From Aliidiomarina celeris (GTDB lineage: Bacteria; Pseudomonadota; Gammaproteobacteria; Enterobacterales; Alteromonadaceae), in contig NZ_QMIL01000007.1 of assembly GCF_003316875.1 (NCBI RefSeq), forward strand, positions 1-64,000: a stretch of 64,000 nucleotides of DNA. Direction: 5' to 3'. The notes under the pieces were generated by a model that did not search any database, was not told where the DNA came from, and saw nothing but the letters and a program-made list of their open reading frames with translations. Numbering within the stretch: position 1 is the first letter of the stretch; each line of letters starts with the position of its first letter. The translations under genes and the position numbers were made by a program. Below are positions 1 to 9,827 of this stretch, in pieces.

Positions 1-174
1 ATGCAAAGTTGCTTTCATACCCGTTAAGGCGAAAGCTGCTCAACTCATGAATTTTGGTTCTTACTTTTACGTAAGCACCTTCACTCAAAAGCTTCGCTAA
101 AGTTGCCAACCAAAGTTGGTCTTTTTTGATGCCTTCTCGTGCAAGTGCCCACACAGATTACTTGGCTTGATATA

Positions 175-187
175 TTGTTAAAGAACG
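175..187 (-). promoter_or_regulatory. rrn boxA antitermination site
   Basis: Minus-strand CGTTCTTTAACAA matches the gammaproteobacterial rrn boxA (TGCTCTTTAACAA in E. coli) except near its 5' end. It lies between the promoters and the conserved 16S leader. In the family this RNA element loads the Nus/SuhB antitermination complex. Confidence 0.8.
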
Positions 188-214
188 TTGCTTCCTTCCG
201 AAGCAGGGAAGCGA

Positions 215-242
215 ATTCTACGCTTCTCCTTGGTGAAGTCAA
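215..242 (-). promoter_or_regulatory. rRNA operon promoter P2 (candidate)
   Basis: Minus strand: TTGACT (237-242), 16-bp spacer, TAGAAT (215-220). It lies about 110 bp downstream of P1 and upstream of boxA, the position of P2 in other gammaproteobacterial rrn operons. Assigned by motif only. Confidence 0.6.
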
Positions 243-327
243 GTACTTGAATGATCTTTTTTGATCCCGTTCAAACCTTGTACCTTCTGAATTCTTGTTG
301 CTCGGCGTTGCCTGACAACGGAGGCGC

Positions 328-355
328 ATTATAGAGATCTTCGAAGCGCGATCAA
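328..355 (-). promoter_or_regulatory. rRNA operon promoter P1
   Basis: Minus strand: TTGATC (350-355), 16-bp spacer, TATAAT (328-333), then the discriminator GCGCCTCC, nearly identical to the stringently controlled E. coli rrn P1 discriminator. Upstream A/T tracts (about 358-380) look like an UP element. The 16-bp spacer and GC-rich discriminator are hallmarks of growth-rate control by ppGpp/DksA. Confidence 0.8.
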
Positions 356-505
356 GCCCTTTTTTGAAACTTTTTACTGACTGCACATTTTATAAACGAT
401 CTTAATCAAATACGGCTAATCCTTGCTCGCCTTGTCGCTATTTTGGTCGGTTTTCGGTACTGATTTTTCATCGGCTACAGCTAAGCGCCTTTATACTCTG
501 AGCTT

Positions 506-991
506 CTAATCGCGGAAATTCTCAAATTGTAATGGTAATTCGATATCAGAATTCTTTAATAAGGCAATGGCATCTTGTAAGTCGTCACGTTTCTTACCGT
601 TGATCCGAACCTTCTCTCCTTGAATAGACGCCTGCACTTTAATCTTACTTTCTTTTACCAACTTTACGATCTGTTTTGCCAACGGCTGATCAATACCTTG
701 TTTAAACGTGATATGAAAACTGAATGTTTTTCCACTATGTACCGGCTCGTCTTCGATATCTGCACCTGACAACGATATACCACGTTTGGTCGTGTTATTA
801 CGAAGAATATCCAACAATTGACGTACCTGAAAATCAGATTCCGTTTTTAAAGTAACAGTAAGATCGTTGAGCTCAATGCTCGCATCTACGCCTCGAAAAT
901 CGAATCGAGTTTGCAGTTCACGCTCAGCGTTCTCTACTGCATGGCGTAATTCCACTTTATCTATCTCTGAAACAACATCAAAACTTGGCAT
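506..991 (-). CDS. yajQ: YajQ family cyclic-di-GMP-binding protein
   Basis: A 161-residue protein of the YajQ/UPF0234 (DUF520) family, a small two-domain cytosolic protein; homologues in Xanthomonas and Pseudomonas bind c-di-GMP and influence transcription factors. It begins MPSFDVVSEIDKVELRHAV, the characteristic family start. An upstream in-frame ATG would add nine residues, but the ATG at 991 is preceded by a strong GGGAGAGG ribosome site and matches homologues. It lies alone between the rplQ terminator and the rRNA promoter region, in the same direction as both. Identification is firm; the physiological role here is inferred. Confidence 0.93.
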   Translation of the reverse strand: MPSFDVVSEIDKVELRHAVENAERELQTRFDFRGVDASIELNDLTVTLKTESDFQVRQLLDILRNNTTKRGISLSGADIEDEPVHSGKTFSFHITFKQGIDQPLAKQIVKLVKESKIKVQASIQGEKVRINGKKRDDLQDAIALLKNSDIELPLQFENFRD

Positions 992-1164
992 TTTCCTCTC
1001 CCTTTTAAACGAATCCACAATCGAGTGATTAAGTTGTAACCGCTAACTCGCATGGCGCTCTGCATAGGCTTGAAATATTCAGCCAATCATTATGCCGCGC
1101 ACGGGCTCCTGTAACAATACACACGATGCTTCACTTGTTCTATTTAGCGTTACGCTGAATACAA

Positions 1165-1190
1165 AGAAAAACGGAGCCAAAAGGCTCCGT
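1165..1190 (-). terminator. Rho-independent terminator of the alpha operon
   Basis: Perfect stem ACGGAGCC / GGCTCCGT with an AAAA/TTTT loop (1171-1190), followed on the minus strand by TTTTCTTTG. It lies 28 bp beyond the rplQ stop and ends the ribosomal protein transcript before yajQ. Confidence 0.85.
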
Positions 1191-1218
1191 TTTAATTTAT
1201 TCGCTTACTAAAAGTAAC

Positions 1219-1617
1219 TTACTCTTCAGTAACTACTTCTTCAGCAACTTCTTCGTTTACTGGACGGTCAACAAGCTCTACAAAAGCCATTGGCGCATTG
1301 TCACCAGCACGGAAACCACATTTCAGGATCCGGGTGTACCCACCTGGACGCTCTGAATAACGTGGGCCTAGCTCGTTAAACAATTTACCAACCACTTCTT
1401 TATCACGAGTACGAGCAAAAGCTAAGCGGCGATTTGCAACGCTGTCTTGCTTTGCTAGTGTGATTAGAGGCTCAATTACACGACGCAGCTCTTTTGCTTT
1501 AGGCACAGTAGTTTTGATCACTTCGTGACGAACTAATGAACTTGCCATATTGCTAAACATCGCTTTGCGATGGCTGCTGTTTCGGTTAAGTTGACGACCA
1601 CTCTTACGATGGCGCAT
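1219..1617 (-). CDS. rplQ: 50S ribosomal protein L17
   Basis: bL17, 132 residues, a large-subunit protein near the peptide exit tunnel. The N-terminus [20 protein letters not shown] is diagnostic. The C-terminus has an acidic tail ([11 protein letters not shown]), a little longer than in E. coli (127 residues). Last gene of the alpha operon: it follows rpoA by 50 bp and is followed by a strong terminator. Confidence 0.97.
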   Translation of the reverse strand: MRHRKSGRQLNRNSSHRKAMFSNMASSLVRHEVIKTTVPKAKELRRVIEPLITLAKQDSVANRRLAFARTRDKEVVGKLFNELGPRYSERPGGYTRILKCGFRAGDNAPMAFVELVDRPVNEEVAEEVVTEE

Positions 1618-1667
1618 ACCAAATACCCTTCTAAGTAAAACTCTTTACCCAGGTGACTTAAAACAAC

Positions 1668-2657
1668 TTAGTCGTTGTCTAATAAGCTTGCTGGCGGCCA
1701 GTTCTCAAGACGCATGCCAAGAGAAAGACCACGTGATGCCAACACATCTTTAATTTCAGTGAGCGATTTCTTACCGAGGTTTGGAGTTTTCAATAGTTCC
1801 ACCTCAGTACGCTGCACTAAGTCACCAATATACTGAATCGCTTCTGCTTTCAAACAGTTTGCAGAACGTACAGTCAGCTCAAGATCATCTACCGGACGCA
1901 ACAGAATTGGATCAAATTCTGGCTTCTCTTCTTTCGCTTCTGGTTCGCTCTTATCGCGCAATTCAACGAACGCTTCTAGCTGTTCAGCAAGAATAGTCGC
2001 TGCACGACGAATCGCTTCTTCAGGCTCTAGAGTTCCATTAGTCTCCATATCGATAACTAATTTGTCTAGATCGGTACGCTGCTCTACACGAGCAGAGTCC
2101 ACTGAATAAGCTATACGCTCAACAGGGCTGAAAGAAGCATCGACCAGCAGACGACCGATTGAGCGGTCTTCTTCTTCATTCTGCTGACGTGCGTTTGCAG
2201 GGACGTAACCACGACCGCGTTCAACTTTAATCTGCATTTTCAGTTCGGTATCACCGGTCAAAGTACAGATAAGATGCTCTGGATTAGCAATCTCAACGTC
2301 TCCGTCGGTCGTGATGTCACCTGCAGTGACAACCCCTGCGCCTGACTTGCTTAAAGTTAACGTAGCTTCGTCTTTGCCGTGTAAAATGACAGCGAGACCT
2401 TTCAGGTTGAGCAGGATTTCAATGATGTCTTCCTGGACACCTTCTTTCGTGCTGTACTCATGCTGCACGCCTTCGATCTCAACTTCAGTGACGGCACAAC
2501 CCGGCATTGAAGAGAGAAGAATACGGCGAAGCGCATTGCCCAGCGTATGACCAAATCCACGCTCTAGCGGCTCCAAAGTAACTTTGGCGCGGTTAGTGCT
2601 GATTTGCTCGATATCAACGAGCCGTGGTTTCAGAAATTCGGTTACAGAACCCTGCAT
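1668..2657 (-). CDS. rpoA: RNA polymerase alpha subunit
   Basis: 329 residues, exactly the E. coli length. The N-terminal domain (about 1-235) dimerises to nucleate core polymerase; its dimer motif reads [22 protein letters not shown]. An acidic linker follows ([12 protein letters not shown]), then the C-terminal domain, which binds UP elements and activators ([16 protein letters not shown] and [19 protein letters not shown]). Position between rpsD and rplQ is the standard alpha-operon order. Nothing unusual in sequence or length. Confidence 0.98.
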   Translation of the reverse strand: MQGSVTEFLKPRLVDIEQISTNRAKVTLEPLERGFGHTLGNALRRILLSSMPGCAVTEVEIEGVQHEYSTKEGVQEDIIEILLNLKGLAVILHGKDEATLTLSKSGAGVVTAGDITTDGDVEIANPEHLICTLTGDTELKMQIKVERGRGYVPANARQQNEEEDRSIGRLLVDASFSPVERIAYSVDSARVEQRTDLDKLVIDMETNGTLEPEEAIRRAATILAEQLEAFVELRDKSEPEAKEEKPEFDPILLRPVDDLELTVRSANCLKAEAIQYIGDLVQRTEVELLKTPNLGKKSLTEIKDVLASRGLSLGMRLENWPPASLLDND

Positions 2658-2682
2658 TATGTCCTCTCTTTATGCTGAGGCC

Positions 2683-3303
2683 TTACTTCGAGTAAAGCTC
2701 TACAATCAACTGTTCGTTAATATCTGCAGACAGGTCAGACCGCTCTGGATTACGTTTGAAAATGCCTTGCATTTCCTTAGTATCCACTTCGACCCAAGTC
2801 GGCTTCTCGCGCTGCTCTGCAAGCTCAAGAGCTGCGATAACACGTGCTTGCTTCTTCGCTTTTTCACGAACGCTTACCGTGTCTTCCGCTTTTACTTGGT
2901 ACGAAGGAATGTTCACCACGCGACCATTAACCACGATTCCTTTGTGGCTGACCAGCTGACGTGCTTCTGCACGAGTTGATGCAAAGCCCATCCGGTACAC
3001 TACGTTGTCTAAACGACTCTCAAGCAACTGAAGAAGGTTTTCACCCGTGTTGCCTTTCAAACGAGCGGCTTCTTTGTAGTAGTTGCGGAATTGCTTTTCA
3101 AGCACGCCAAACATACGACGAACTTTTTGCTTTTCGCGTAACTGAATACCGTAATCAGACAAGCGACCGCGACGTGCGCCGTGCTGCCCTGGTGCGGTTT
3201 CCAATTTACACTTGGAATCTATCGCACGTACGCCGCTTTTGAGGAACAAGTCTGTTCCTTCGCGACGACTTAGTTTGAGTTTTGGACCCAAATATCTAGC
3301 CAT
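2683..3303 (-). CDS. rpsD: 30S ribosomal protein S4
   Basis: uS4, 206 residues, the primary 16S-binding assembly protein and, in relatives, the translational repressor of the alpha operon. It starts [20 protein letters not shown]; the central S4 RNA-binding domain (about 96-158) contains [21 protein letters not shown]. It lies between rpsK and rpoA. The zinc ribbon found in some S4 paralogues is absent, so this is the C-minus form usual in gammaproteobacteria. Confidence 0.98.
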   Translation of the reverse strand: MARYLGPKLKLSRREGTDLFLKSGVRAIDSKCKLETAPGQHGARRGRLSDYGIQLREKQKVRRMFGVLEKQFRNYYKEAARLKGNTGENLLQLLESRLDNVVYRMGFASTRAEARQLVSHKGIVVNGRVVNIPSYQVKAEDTVSVREKAKKQARVIAALELAEQREKPTWVEVDTKEMQGIFKRNPERSDLSADINEQLIVELYSK

Positions 3304-3333
3304 GTTCTTTCTCCAACTATCGTATCACGCCAA

Positions 3334-3723
3334 TTAAACGCGACGTTTTTTAGGCGGACGACAACCGTTGTGAGGAATAGGTGTCACATCGGTAATGTTC
3401 GTGATTTTGTATCCAACCGCGTTCAGTGCACGAATTGATGATTCGCGACCTGGACCAGGACCCTTTACGAACACTTCGAGGTTCTTCAACCCGTATTCCT
3501 TCGCCATTTCACCAGCACGTTCTGCAGCTACCTGAGCAGCAAACGGCGTAGACTTACGTGAACCGCGGAAGCCTGAGCCACCCGCTGTCGCCCACGACAG
3601 AGCGTTGCCCTGACGGTCGGTAATGGTGATGATTGTGTTGTTGAAAGACGCATGGATGTGCGCCATGCCATCGGTCACTTGCTTTTTAACGCGTTTCCGA
3701 GTGCGAGCAGGTGTTTTAGCCAT
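3334..3723 (-). CDS. rpsK: 30S ribosomal protein S11
   Basis: uS11, 129 residues, located on the 30S platform near the E site. The sequence contains the family hallmarks [14 protein letters not shown] and [14 protein letters not shown], and ends [10 protein letters not shown] as in E. coli. It follows rpsM by 12 bp and precedes rpsD by 30 bp, as expected in the alpha operon. Confidence 0.98.
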   Translation of the reverse strand: MAKTPARTRKRVKKQVTDGMAHIHASFNNTIITITDRQGNALSWATAGGSGFRGSRKSTPFAAQVAAERAGEMAKEYGLKNLEVFVKGPGPGRESSIRALNAVGYKITNITDVTPIPHNGCRPPKKRRV

Positions 3724-3735
3724 TGCCTATTCTCC

Positions 3736-4092
3736 TTACTTCTTAATCGGTTTACGCGGACCTTTACGAGTACGCGCATTCGTTTTAGTGCGCTGTCCAC
3801 GTAGAGGTAAGCTGCGACGATGACGTAAACCACGGAAACAACCGAGGTCCATCAATCGCTTAATGTTCATAGAAACTTCGCGACGAAGGTCACCTTCTAC
3901 AGTGTATTTGGCAACTTCTTCACGGATCTTGTCTAAATCAGCCTCTGACAAGCTTCCAATCGTTGTGGTTTCAGCAATACCAACGCTCGCCAGAATCTCT
4001 GTTGAACGGGTACGACCTACGCCGTAGATTGATGTCAGTGCAATCACTGCATGCTTATTGTCAGGGACGTTAATGCCAGCTATACGGGCCAC
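3736..4092 (-). CDS. rpsM: 30S ribosomal protein S13
   Basis: uS13, 118 residues when started at the GTG at 4092, giving [16 protein letters not shown] as in E. coli. An upstream ATG (4098) would add two residues but directly abuts the AGGAG ribosome site, whereas the GTG sits six bases from it, so GTG is preferred. S13 contacts the P-site tRNA and the central intersubunit bridge; the C-terminal basic tail [13 protein letters not shown] is intact. First gene of the alpha operon, preceded by a structured 124-bp leader. Confidence 0.95.
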   Translation of the reverse strand: MARIAGINVPDNKHAVIALTSIYGVGRTRSTEILASVGIAETTTIGSLSEADLDKIREEVAKYTVEGDLRREVSMNIKRLMDLGCFRGLRHRRSLPLRGQRTKTNARTRKGPRKPIKK

Positions 4093-4216
4093 TAACACAT
4101 CTCCTATAGATTAAAGGGGCACAAGTTGAAAAGCCCGTTAGGATACTCAACCGATCGCCCAATTGCAAATAAAACACAGCCCGGAATATAAAATCCCGGA
4201 CTGTACTCTTACTTTG
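4093..4216 (-). promoter_or_regulatory. Alpha operon leader with hairpin upstream of rpsM
   Basis: The 124 bp between rpmJ and rpsM is the long gap where E. coli carries the S4-binding pseudoknot leader. On the minus strand CAGTCCGG (4196-4203) pairs with CCGGGCTG (4177-4184) around an 11-nt A/T loop, followed by TGTTTTATTTGC. This could be an attenuator or the first stem of an S4-responsive structure. I could not draw a convincing pseudoknot by eye. Confidence 0.5.
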
Positions 4217-4330
4217 TTAACCCTGCCGCTGTTTATGCTTTGGATCAGTACAAATTACACGAACTACGCCGTGACGTTTGATGATCTTGCAATTCCGGCA
4301 GATCTTCTTAACGGAAGCACGAACTTTCAT
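4217..4330 (-). CDS. rpmJ: 50S ribosomal protein L36
   Basis: bL36, 37 residues. The translation starts [14 protein letters not shown] and ends [11 protein letters not shown]. The zinc ligands C11, C14, C27 and H32 are all present, so this is the zinc-containing (C+) form. It lies 24 bp after secY, the standard spc-operon position. Confidence 0.95.
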   Translation of the reverse strand: MKVRASVKKICRNCKIIKRHGVVRVICTDPKHKQRQG

Positions 4331-4354
4331 TGCTACTCTCCGTAACATGCAACC

Positions 4355-5683
4355 TTAACGGCCGTAGCCCTTAAGGTTAGCTTTTTTAAGTACCGACTCA
4401 TATTGATGTGACATCATGTGAGTTTGTACCTGAGCCATAAAGTCCATAATAACAACCACAATAATCAGAAGTGAGGTTCCACCGAAGTAGAACTGCACAT
4501 TCCAAGCGATCATCATGAACTCTGGAACCAAACATACAAATGTAATGTAGAGTGCACCAGCCAGTGTCAGGCGTGTCATTACTTTGTCGATATAGCGAGA
4601 AGTTTGCTCACCTGGGCGAATACCTGGGATAAAAGCCCCAGACTTCTTCAAGTTGTCTGCTGTATCGCGTGGGTTGAACACCAACGCAGTATAGAAGAAA
4701 CAGAAGAAAATAATCGCGGTTGCATACAACATTACATAAAGCGGTTGGCCTGGTGACAATGTCAACGCAACCTCTTGCAAAATGTTTGCTATACCGGTGT
4801 CGCCTGTACCAAACCAAGTGGCGATGGTGCCAGGAAACAAAATAATGCTCGACGCGAAAATCGGCGGAATTACGCCTGCCATGTTAACTTTCAATGGCAA
4901 GTGCGAACTCTGCGCAGCAAACACTTTACGACCTTGCTGCCGCTTCGCGTAGTTTACCACAATCCGACGCTGTCCGCGCTCTACAAATACAACAAAATAT
5001 GTCACTGCGAATACAACGACACCAATCAAAAGAAGCAATAACAAGTGCAAGTCGCCTTGGCGTGCTTGTTCTGCTGTTTGACCGATAGCCGATGGCAATC
5101 CAGCCACAATCCCGGCGAAGATGATAATTGAGATACCGTTGCCTATTCCACGCTCGGTAATTTGTTCACCCAACCACATTAGGAACATGGTACCGGTAAC
5201 TAAACTTACTATTGCTGTGAAATAAAAGGCAAACCCGGGATTCATTACCAACCCAGGAACCAAGTTTGGCAAACCTGTTGCAATCCCAATAGATTGCGCA
5301 ATTGCCAGAACTAAGGTACCCCAACGAGTGTATTGGCTAATCTTACGCCGCCCTGCTTCACCTTCTTTCTTCAACTCAGCAAGCTTGGGATTAACCACGC
5401 TCATAAGTTGCATTATGATTGAAGCTGTAATGTAGGGCATGATCCCCAACGCGAGGATCGACGCACGCTCGAGAGCACCACCACTGAACATGTTAAACAT
5501 GGCCACGATGGTACCCTGTTGCTGTTCGAATAACTGCGCCAACACATCGGCATCTATTCCAGGAATCGGCACGAAAGATGCAGCACGAAATACAATGATT
5601 GCGCCAAGCACAAATAACAAACGTGATTTGAGCTCTGACAAGCCGCCTTTCGCACTGGACTTTTCCAATCCTGGTCTAGCCAT
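4355..5683 (-). CDS. secY: Preprotein translocase subunit SecY
   Basis: 442 residues, ten predicted transmembrane helices, the channel-forming subunit of the SecYEG translocon in the inner membrane. Typical SecY segments are visible: FVPIPGID in the first periplasmic loop, [23 protein letters not shown] (plug region and TM2), and [19 protein letters not shown] (TM10). The C-terminal tail ends NLKGYGR. It follows rplO by 7 bp and precedes rpmJ. Confidence 0.98.
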   Translation of the reverse strand: MARPGLEKSSAKGGLSELKSRLLFVLGAIIVFRAASFVPIPGIDADVLAQLFEQQQGTIVAMFNMFSGGALERASILALGIMPYITASIIMQLMSVVNPKLAELKKEGEAGRRKISQYTRWGTLVLAIAQSIGIATGLPNLVPGLVMNPGFAFYFTAIVSLVTGTMFLMWLGEQITERGIGNGISIIIFAGIVAGLPSAIGQTAEQARQGDLHLLLLLLIGVVVFAVTYFVVFVERGQRRIVVNYAKRQQGRKVFAAQSSHLPLKVNMAGVIPPIFASSIILFPGTIATWFGTGDTGIANILQEVALTLSPGQPLYVMLYATAIIFFCFFYTALVFNPRDTADNLKKSGAFIPGIRPGEQTSRYIDKVMTRLTLAGALYITFVCLVPEFMMIAWNVQFYFGGTSLLIIVVVIMDFMAQVQTHMMSHQYESVLKKANLKGYGR

Positions 5684-5690
5684 GGGTCAA

Positions 5691-6125
5691 TTATCCTTCG
5701 ATTTTGCCGCCGGCCGCTTCGATAGCTTCGCGCGCGCCTTTAGTGACTTTAATGCCTTGCACGGTAACCGCACGATTGATTTCGCCAGACTTAATAACTT
5801 TAACGAACAAAATGTTCTTCGTTACTAAACCTGCTTCTTTCAATGCGCTAAGGGTTACAGTTTCGCCGTTCAACTTTGCGATTTCGTTCAACGTAACTTC
5901 AGCAGTAACTACCGATTTACGTGAGGTGAAACCGAATTTAGGTAGACGACGCTGAATTGGCATCTGACCACCTTCAAATCCTGGCTTCACAGAACCGCCT
6001 GAACGCGACTTCTGACCCTTGTGACCGCGACCACCAGTTTTGCCTAAACCTGAGCCGATACCACGTCCAGGACGTTTCTTCTCAGTTTTAGCGCCTGGTG
6101 CAGGTGCTAGAGTGTTCAAAAACAT
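5691..6125 (-). CDS. rplO: 50S ribosomal protein L15
   Basis: uL15, 144 residues. The glycine/arginine-rich N-terminal extension ([19 protein letters not shown], about residues 20-40), which threads into 23S rRNA, is typical. It lies between rpmD (3 bp upstream) and secY (7 bp downstream); tight spacing suggests coupled translation. Confidence 0.97.
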   Translation of the reverse strand: MFLNTLAPAPGAKTEKKRPGRGIGSGLGKTGGRGHKGQKSRSGGSVKPGFEGGQMPIQRRLPKFGFTSRKSVVTAEVTLNEIAKLNGETVTLSALKEAGLVTKNILFVKVIKSGEINRAVTVQGIKVTKGAREAIEAAGGKIEG

Positions 6126-6128
6126 AGC

Positions 6129-6311
6129 TTACTCCTCCACCTTAACCATGTAGTTCACACGATTAACCATACCGCGTACAGAAGGAGTGTCTTCCAACTC
6201 TACGGTGTGGTTAATACGGCGTAGACCCAAACCAACTAATGTTGCTTTGTGCTTTGGCAAACGGCCAATCGCACTTTTGGTTTGAGTTACTTTGATTGTC
6301 TTCTTAGCCAT
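6129..6311 (-). CDS. rpmD: 50S ribosomal protein L30
   Basis: uL30, 60 residues, with the expected [20 protein letters not shown] start and the conserved [11 protein letters not shown] segment. It lies between rpsE and rplO with gaps of 6 and 3 bp. Confidence 0.97.
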   Translation of the reverse strand: MAKKTIKVTQTKSAIGRLPKHKATLVGLGLRRINHTVELEDTPSVRGMVNRVNYMVKVEE

Positions 6312-6317
6312 CGTTCA

Positions 6318-6818
6318 CTACCCCACAATCGAATCAACAGGGAGCCCACGTTTTGCGGCGATCTGCTCTGGAGACTTCATAGCTTCCAAAGCTTTGATTG
6401 TCGCGCGGACAACGTTGATTGGGTTTGTTGAACCATACGCTTTCGACAGAACGTTATGAACGCCTGCGACTTCCAATACAGCGCGCATCGCACCACCGGC
6501 AATAATACCGGTACCTTCAGATGCTGGCTGCATGAATACATTAGACCCTGAGTGGCGCCCTTTAACAGGGTGCTGCAGAGTGCCATTAGTCAGCTGTACG
6601 GTCACCATATTGCGACGAGCTTTTTCCATCGCTTTCTGGATCGCTGCAGGAACTTCACGAGCCTTGCCATAGCCGAAACCGACTTTGCCTTGGCCATCGC
6701 CTACCACAGTCAATGCAGTGAAGCTAAAGATGCGACCACCTTTAACCACTTTAGAGACGCGGTTGACCGTGATGAGTTTTTCCACCAGTTCACCGTTTTG
6801 AGCTTCGATATTTGCCAT
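6318..6818 (-). CDS. rpsE: 30S ribosomal protein S5
   Basis: uS5, 166 residues, at the mRNA entry channel and linked to translational fidelity. The double-stranded RNA-binding-like N-terminal domain has [15 protein letters not shown] and [20 protein letters not shown]; the C-terminal domain begins near residue 85. The KGGR loop where spectinomycin-resistance changes occur reads as wild type by eye. Spc operon, 9 bp after rplR. Confidence 0.97.
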   Translation of the reverse strand: MANIEAQNGELVEKLITVNRVSKVVKGGRIFSFTALTVVGDGQGKVGFGYGKAREVPAAIQKAMEKARRNMVTVQLTNGTLQHPVKGRHSGSNVFMQPASEGTGIIAGGAMRAVLEVAGVHNVLSKAYGSTNPINVVRATIKALEAMKSPEQIAAKRGLPVDSIVG

Positions 6819-6827
6819 TTCCGTCTC

Positions 6828-7181
6828 CTAGAACTGCAGTCCTGCTTCACGGGCAGCATCTGCCAGTGCAGCAACACGACCGTGGTACTTGAATCCGCTA
6901 CGGTCAAAAGAAACGGCTTCAACACCTTTCTCTTTTGCGCGTTCAGCGATTAATTTCCCAACGACTTTAGCGGCATCAACGTTACCCGTGTTTTTAACTT
7001 GCTCACGAATTACGCTTTCCGCAGTAGAAGCAGTGGCTAATACTACTGAACCATTTGCTTCGATAACCTGCGCATAGATATGCCGCGGGGTACGGTGAAT
7101 AACCAAACGGTTTCCACCCAACTCTTGAATCTTTTTACGTGCGCGAGTAGCACGACGTAAGCGAGCTGCTTTCTTGTCCAT
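6828..7181 (-). CDS. rplR: 50S ribosomal protein L18
   Basis: uL18, 117 residues, the 5S rRNA-binding protein of the central protuberance. It has [20 protein letters not shown] at the N-terminus and [24 protein letters not shown] at the C-terminus, as in relatives. Spc operon between rplF and rpsE. Confidence 0.97.
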   Translation of the reverse strand: MDKKAARLRRATRARKKIQELGGNRLVIHRTPRHIYAQVIEANGSVVLATASTAESVIREQVKNTGNVDAAKVVGKLIAERAKEKGVEAVSFDRSGFKYHGRVAALADAAREAGLQF

Positions 7182-7190
7182 CGTATTACC

Positions 7191-7724
7191 CTACTTTTTC
7201 TTGGCTTCTTTACGGCGAACTTGCTCATCGCTGTAACGTACACCCTTACCTTTATAAGGCTCTGGTTTACGATATGCGCGAATATTTGCCGCAACTTGGC
7301 CAACCAATTGTTTATCGGCGCCTTTCACCACTACTTCGGTTTGAGTTGGTGTTTCTACAGTAATACCTGCAGGAACGTTAAACTCTACCGGGTGTGAGAA
7401 GCCTAAGCTTAAGTTCAGCTTGGCACCTTGAGCTTGTGCACGGTAACCAACACCAACCAGTGTTAACTTACGTACAAAGCCTTCGGTAACGCCCTGAACC
7501 ATGTTGTTCAATAGTGAACGAGCGGTACCCGCTTGGGCTACTGCATTCGCCATACCTTCACGAGGTACAGCACGCAGCTCTTGCTCTTCTTGCACCACTT
7601 CAACTGCGTCGTTAAAAACGCGAGTTAGCGTGCCTTGTCCACCTTTAATGCTTACTTCCTGGCCGTTCAACGTAACTTCAACGCCGGCAGGGATAGCAAC
7701 AGGTGCCTTAGCAATGCGTGACAT
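7191..7724 (-). CDS. rplF: 50S ribosomal protein L6
   Basis: uL6, 177 residues, two repeated domains at the base of the L7/L12 stalk. The conserved C-terminal RNA-binding segment [20 protein letters not shown] is present. Spc operon between rpsH and rplR, with ordinary spacing of 9-12 bp. Confidence 0.97.
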   Translation of the reverse strand: MSRIAKAPVAIPAGVEVTLNGQEVSIKGGQGTLTRVFNDAVEVVQEEQELRAVPREGMANAVAQAGTARSLLNNMVQGVTEGFVRKLTLVGVGYRAQAQGAKLNLSLGFSHPVEFNVPAGITVETPTQTEVVVKGADKQLVGQVAANIRAYRKPEPYKGKGVRYSDEQVRRKEAKKK

Positions 7725-7736
7725 ATCCTACCTCCG

Positions 7737-8129
7737 TTAAGCTACGTAGCCAATGATCTCACCGCCCAACCCTGCATTGCGTGCAGCGCGGTCGGTCATT
7801 AGGCCCTTAGAAGTTGAAACTACTGCGATACCGAGGCCACCCATTACAGTTGGTAACTCGTTACGCTTCTTATAAATACGCAGACCAGGGCGGCTTACAC
7901 GCTGAATAGATTCGATGACAGGCTTGCCTTCGAAATACTTCAGGGTAACTTCCAACTCTGGCTTAACGCCTGACTCGATTTTGTAGCCAGTGATATAACC
8001 TTCGTCTTGCAGAACTTTAGCGATTGCTTCTTTCTGCTTCGATGCAGGCATTACCACGGTCACTTTGTTCGCCGCTTGAGCGTTGCGAATTCGAGTGAAC
8101 ATATCCGCAATTGGATCTTGCATGCTCAT
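7737..8129 (-). CDS. rpsH: 30S ribosomal protein S8
   Basis: uS8, 130 residues, a central-domain 16S binder and, in E. coli, the translational repressor of the spc operon. It starts [18 protein letters not shown]; the conserved C-terminal part contains [20 protein letters not shown]. Lies between rpsN and rplF. Confidence 0.97.
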   Translation of the reverse strand: MSMQDPIADMFTRIRNAQAANKVTVVMPASKQKEAIAKVLQDEGYITGYKIESGVKPELEVTLKYFEGKPVIESIQRVSRPGLRIYKKRNELPTVMGGLGIAVVSTSKGLMTDRAARNAGLGGEIIGYVA

Positions 8130-8155
8130 ATTTGCTTTCTCCCGTGATTCGTCGC

Positions 8156-8461
8156 TTACCAGCTAGCTTTCTTCAAGCCAGGAATTTCACCACGCATAGC
8201 TTTTTCACGAACCTTAATACGGCTCATGCCAAACTTGCGAAGGTAACCATGAGGACGCCCAGTGACGCGGCAGCGGTTACGCTGACGAGATACACTAGAA
8301 TCACGTGGGAGCTTCTGCAAATCCAGAACAGCTTCCCAGCGTTGTTCGTCGCTAGACGCAGGGTCCGCGATAATCGTCTTCAGTGCGCGACGCTTTTCAG
8401 CGTACTTTGCCGCAAGCTTTTGACGCTTGAGCTCACGCATTTTCATAGAAACTTTTGCCAT
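8156..8461 (-). CDS. rpsN: 30S ribosomal protein S14
   Basis: uS14, 101 residues, the long zinc-independent (C-minus) form: only one cysteine is found in the [17 protein letters not shown] segment and there is no CxxC pair. It binds the 3' major domain of the 30S head. Lies between rplE and rpsH. Confidence 0.97.
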   Translation of the reverse strand: MAKVSMKMRELKRQKLAAKYAEKRRALKTIIADPASSDEQRWEAVLDLQKLPRDSSVSRQRNRCRVTGRPHGYLRKFGMSRIKVREKAMRGEIPGLKKASW

Positions 8462-8472
8462 AACTCTACACC

Positions 8473-9012
8473 TTACTTTCTGAACGGGAAGTTAAAGGCA
8501 GACAGCAATGCACGAGCTTCATCATCGCTCTTTGCACTCGTCGTGATCGTGATGTCCAAACCACGTACCCGATCGACTTTATCGTAGTCGATTTCAGGGA
8601 AAATGATTTGCTCACGAACGCCCATGCTGTAGTTCCCACGACCGTCGAAAGACTTCGCACTCAGACCACGAAAGTCACGAATACGAGGAATTGCGATCGA
8701 AATGAAACGCTGTAGGAAATCCCACATACGCTCACCGCGCAGAGTTACTTTACAACCAATCGGAAAGCCTTCACGGATTTTGAAGCCGGCTACTGACTTA
8801 CGAGCAACAGTGCGAACCACTTTTTGACCAGAAATTGCTTCCAGGTCAGCGACTGCATTGTCAAGAATCTTCTTGTCAGTTAACGCTTCACCAACACCCA
8901 TATTCAGGGTGATTTTCTCAATCCGAGGGACTTGCATGACACTGGTGTAGCCGAACTGTTTCATCAGTTCAGGAACTACAGTATCTTTGTAAACATCATG
9001 CAGTTTCGCCAT
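8473..9012 (-). CDS. rplE: 50S ribosomal protein L5
   Basis: uL5, 179 residues, a 5S rRNA-binding protein contacting the P-site tRNA. The ATG at 9012 ([10 protein letters not shown]) is chosen: it has GGAG six bases upstream and matches the E. coli start; extending upstream would require a TTG and four extra residues. Conserved segments include NMGVGEA and [17 protein letters not shown]. Spc operon, 19 bp after rplX. Confidence 0.96.
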   Translation of the reverse strand: MAKLHDVYKDTVVPELMKQFGYTSVMQVPRIEKITLNMGVGEALTDKKILDNAVADLEAISGQKVVRTVARKSVAGFKIREGFPIGCKVTLRGERMWDFLQRFISIAIPRIRDFRGLSAKSFDGRGNYSMGVREQIIFPEIDYDKVDRVRGLDITITTSAKSDDEARALLSAFNFPFRK

Positions 9013-9031
9013 CGTATACTCCAATATTTAC

Positions 9032-9346
9032 TTAGATGATTTCATTTGTAGATTTGAAAACGCGAACTTTCTTCTCGCCTTCAATCTTGAAACCAACACG
9101 ATCTGCTTTGCTGGTTGCCGCGTTAAAAATCGCAACATTAGAAACGTGAATTGGGGCTTCTTTTTCAATAATGCCACCAGCTTCGTTCAGAGACGGATTA
9201 GGTTTCTGATGTTTCTTGATAATGTTAACGCCTTCTACCACGACGCGATTTTCGCCAGTCAGAACTGAAAGCACTTTACCGCGCTTTCCTTTGTCCTTAC
9301 CTGCCAGCACAATTACTTCGTCATCACGTCTGATTTTTGCCGCCAT
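9032..9346 (-). CDS. rplX: 50S ribosomal protein L24
   Basis: uL24, 104 residues, an assembly initiator of the 50S subunit. The KOW motif is visible near the N-terminus ([19 protein letters not shown]). Lies between rplN and rplE, 10 bp after rplN. Confidence 0.97.
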   Translation of the reverse strand: MAAKIRRDDEVIVLAGKDKGKRGKVLSVLTGENRVVVEGVNIIKKHQKPNPSLNEAGGIIEKEAPIHVSNVAIFNAATSKADRVGFKIEGEKKVRVFKSTNEII

Positions 9347-9356
9347 GTTCAGCTCC

Positions 9357-9725
9357 TTATAATACTTCTGGTGCTAGTGAGATAATTTTCATGAACTGCT
9401 CACCGCGCAATTCACGAGTCACCGGCCCAAAAATACGAGTGCCAATAGGCTGTGAGTTGTTGTTCAAAATCACAGCTGCATTGCGGTCAAAACGGATAAC
9501 AGAGCCGTCTTGACGACGGACGCCTTTCCGGGTGCGAACCACCACCGCGTTGTAAACATCACCTTTCTTCACCTTGCCACGAGGAATTGCTTCCTTAACC
9601 GTAACTTTGATGATATCGCCAATGTTTGCGTAACGGCGGTGCGAACCACCTAGAACCTTAATACATTGTACGCTGCGTGCGCCGGAGTTATCGGCTACGT
9701 CCAGCATAGTTTGCATTTGGATCAT
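9357..9725 (-). CDS. rplN: 50S ribosomal protein L14
   Basis: uL14, 122 residues, started at the ATG at 9725 to give [17 protein letters not shown] as in E. coli; GGAG lies seven bases upstream. A longer frame extends 23 codons further but would run over the leader hairpins and has no homology. First gene of the spc operon, separated from the S10 operon by an inserted porin gene. It has its own extended -10 promoter. Confidence 0.97.
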   Translation of the reverse strand: MIQMQTMLDVADNSGARSVQCIKVLGGSHRRYANIGDIIKVTVKEAIPRGKVKKGDVYNAVVVRTRKGVRRQDGSVIRFDRNAAVILNNNSQPIGTRIFGPVTRELRGEQFMKIISLAPEVL

Positions 9726-9757
9726 CTCAGTGCTCCGCTTGAGTTTAAAATAAACCA

Positions 9758-9804
9758 GACTCTTTCGAGTCCAAGCTAGCTTCCTTCTGAACATCAGAAA
9801 GAAG
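9758..9804 (-). promoter_or_regulatory. spc operon leader hairpins
   Basis: Two stem-loops lie between the spc promoter and rplN. One is GACTC-GAAA-GAGTC (9758-9771), a perfect 5-bp stem with a GNRA-type loop. The other is an 11-bp stem with one G-U pair between 9780-9790 and 9794-9804 around a 3-nt loop. Neither has a following U-run, so they are not terminators; they may stabilise the mRNA or be protein-binding sites. Confidence 0.5.
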
Positions 9805-9827
9805 ACCCCATATTAAAAGGGCGCGAA

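Larger units (their letters stand above)
1..327 (-). other. rRNA operon leader (pre-16S region), 16S gene lies off the left edge
   Basis: On the minus strand this reads as the leader between an rRNA promoter and 16S rRNA. The segment around 140-187 has the antitermination box (TTCTTTAACAA, 175-187 on the reverse strand) followed by a stretch ending in ATCTGTGTGGGCACTTGC, which closely matches the 16S leader of E. coli rrn operons. The mature 16S 5' end is not reached, so it should start just left of position 1. Short open frames in this stretch are not genes. Confidence 0.85.

Noticed and set aside
81-386. A 101-codon open frame at the left edge
   Set aside because: It overlaps the rRNA promoters and boxA leader and has no ribosome site or homology; it is an antitermination-region artefact.
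4163-4345. Plus-strand 60-codon frame
   Set aside because: It lies antisense to rpmJ, which is a perfect match to bL36.
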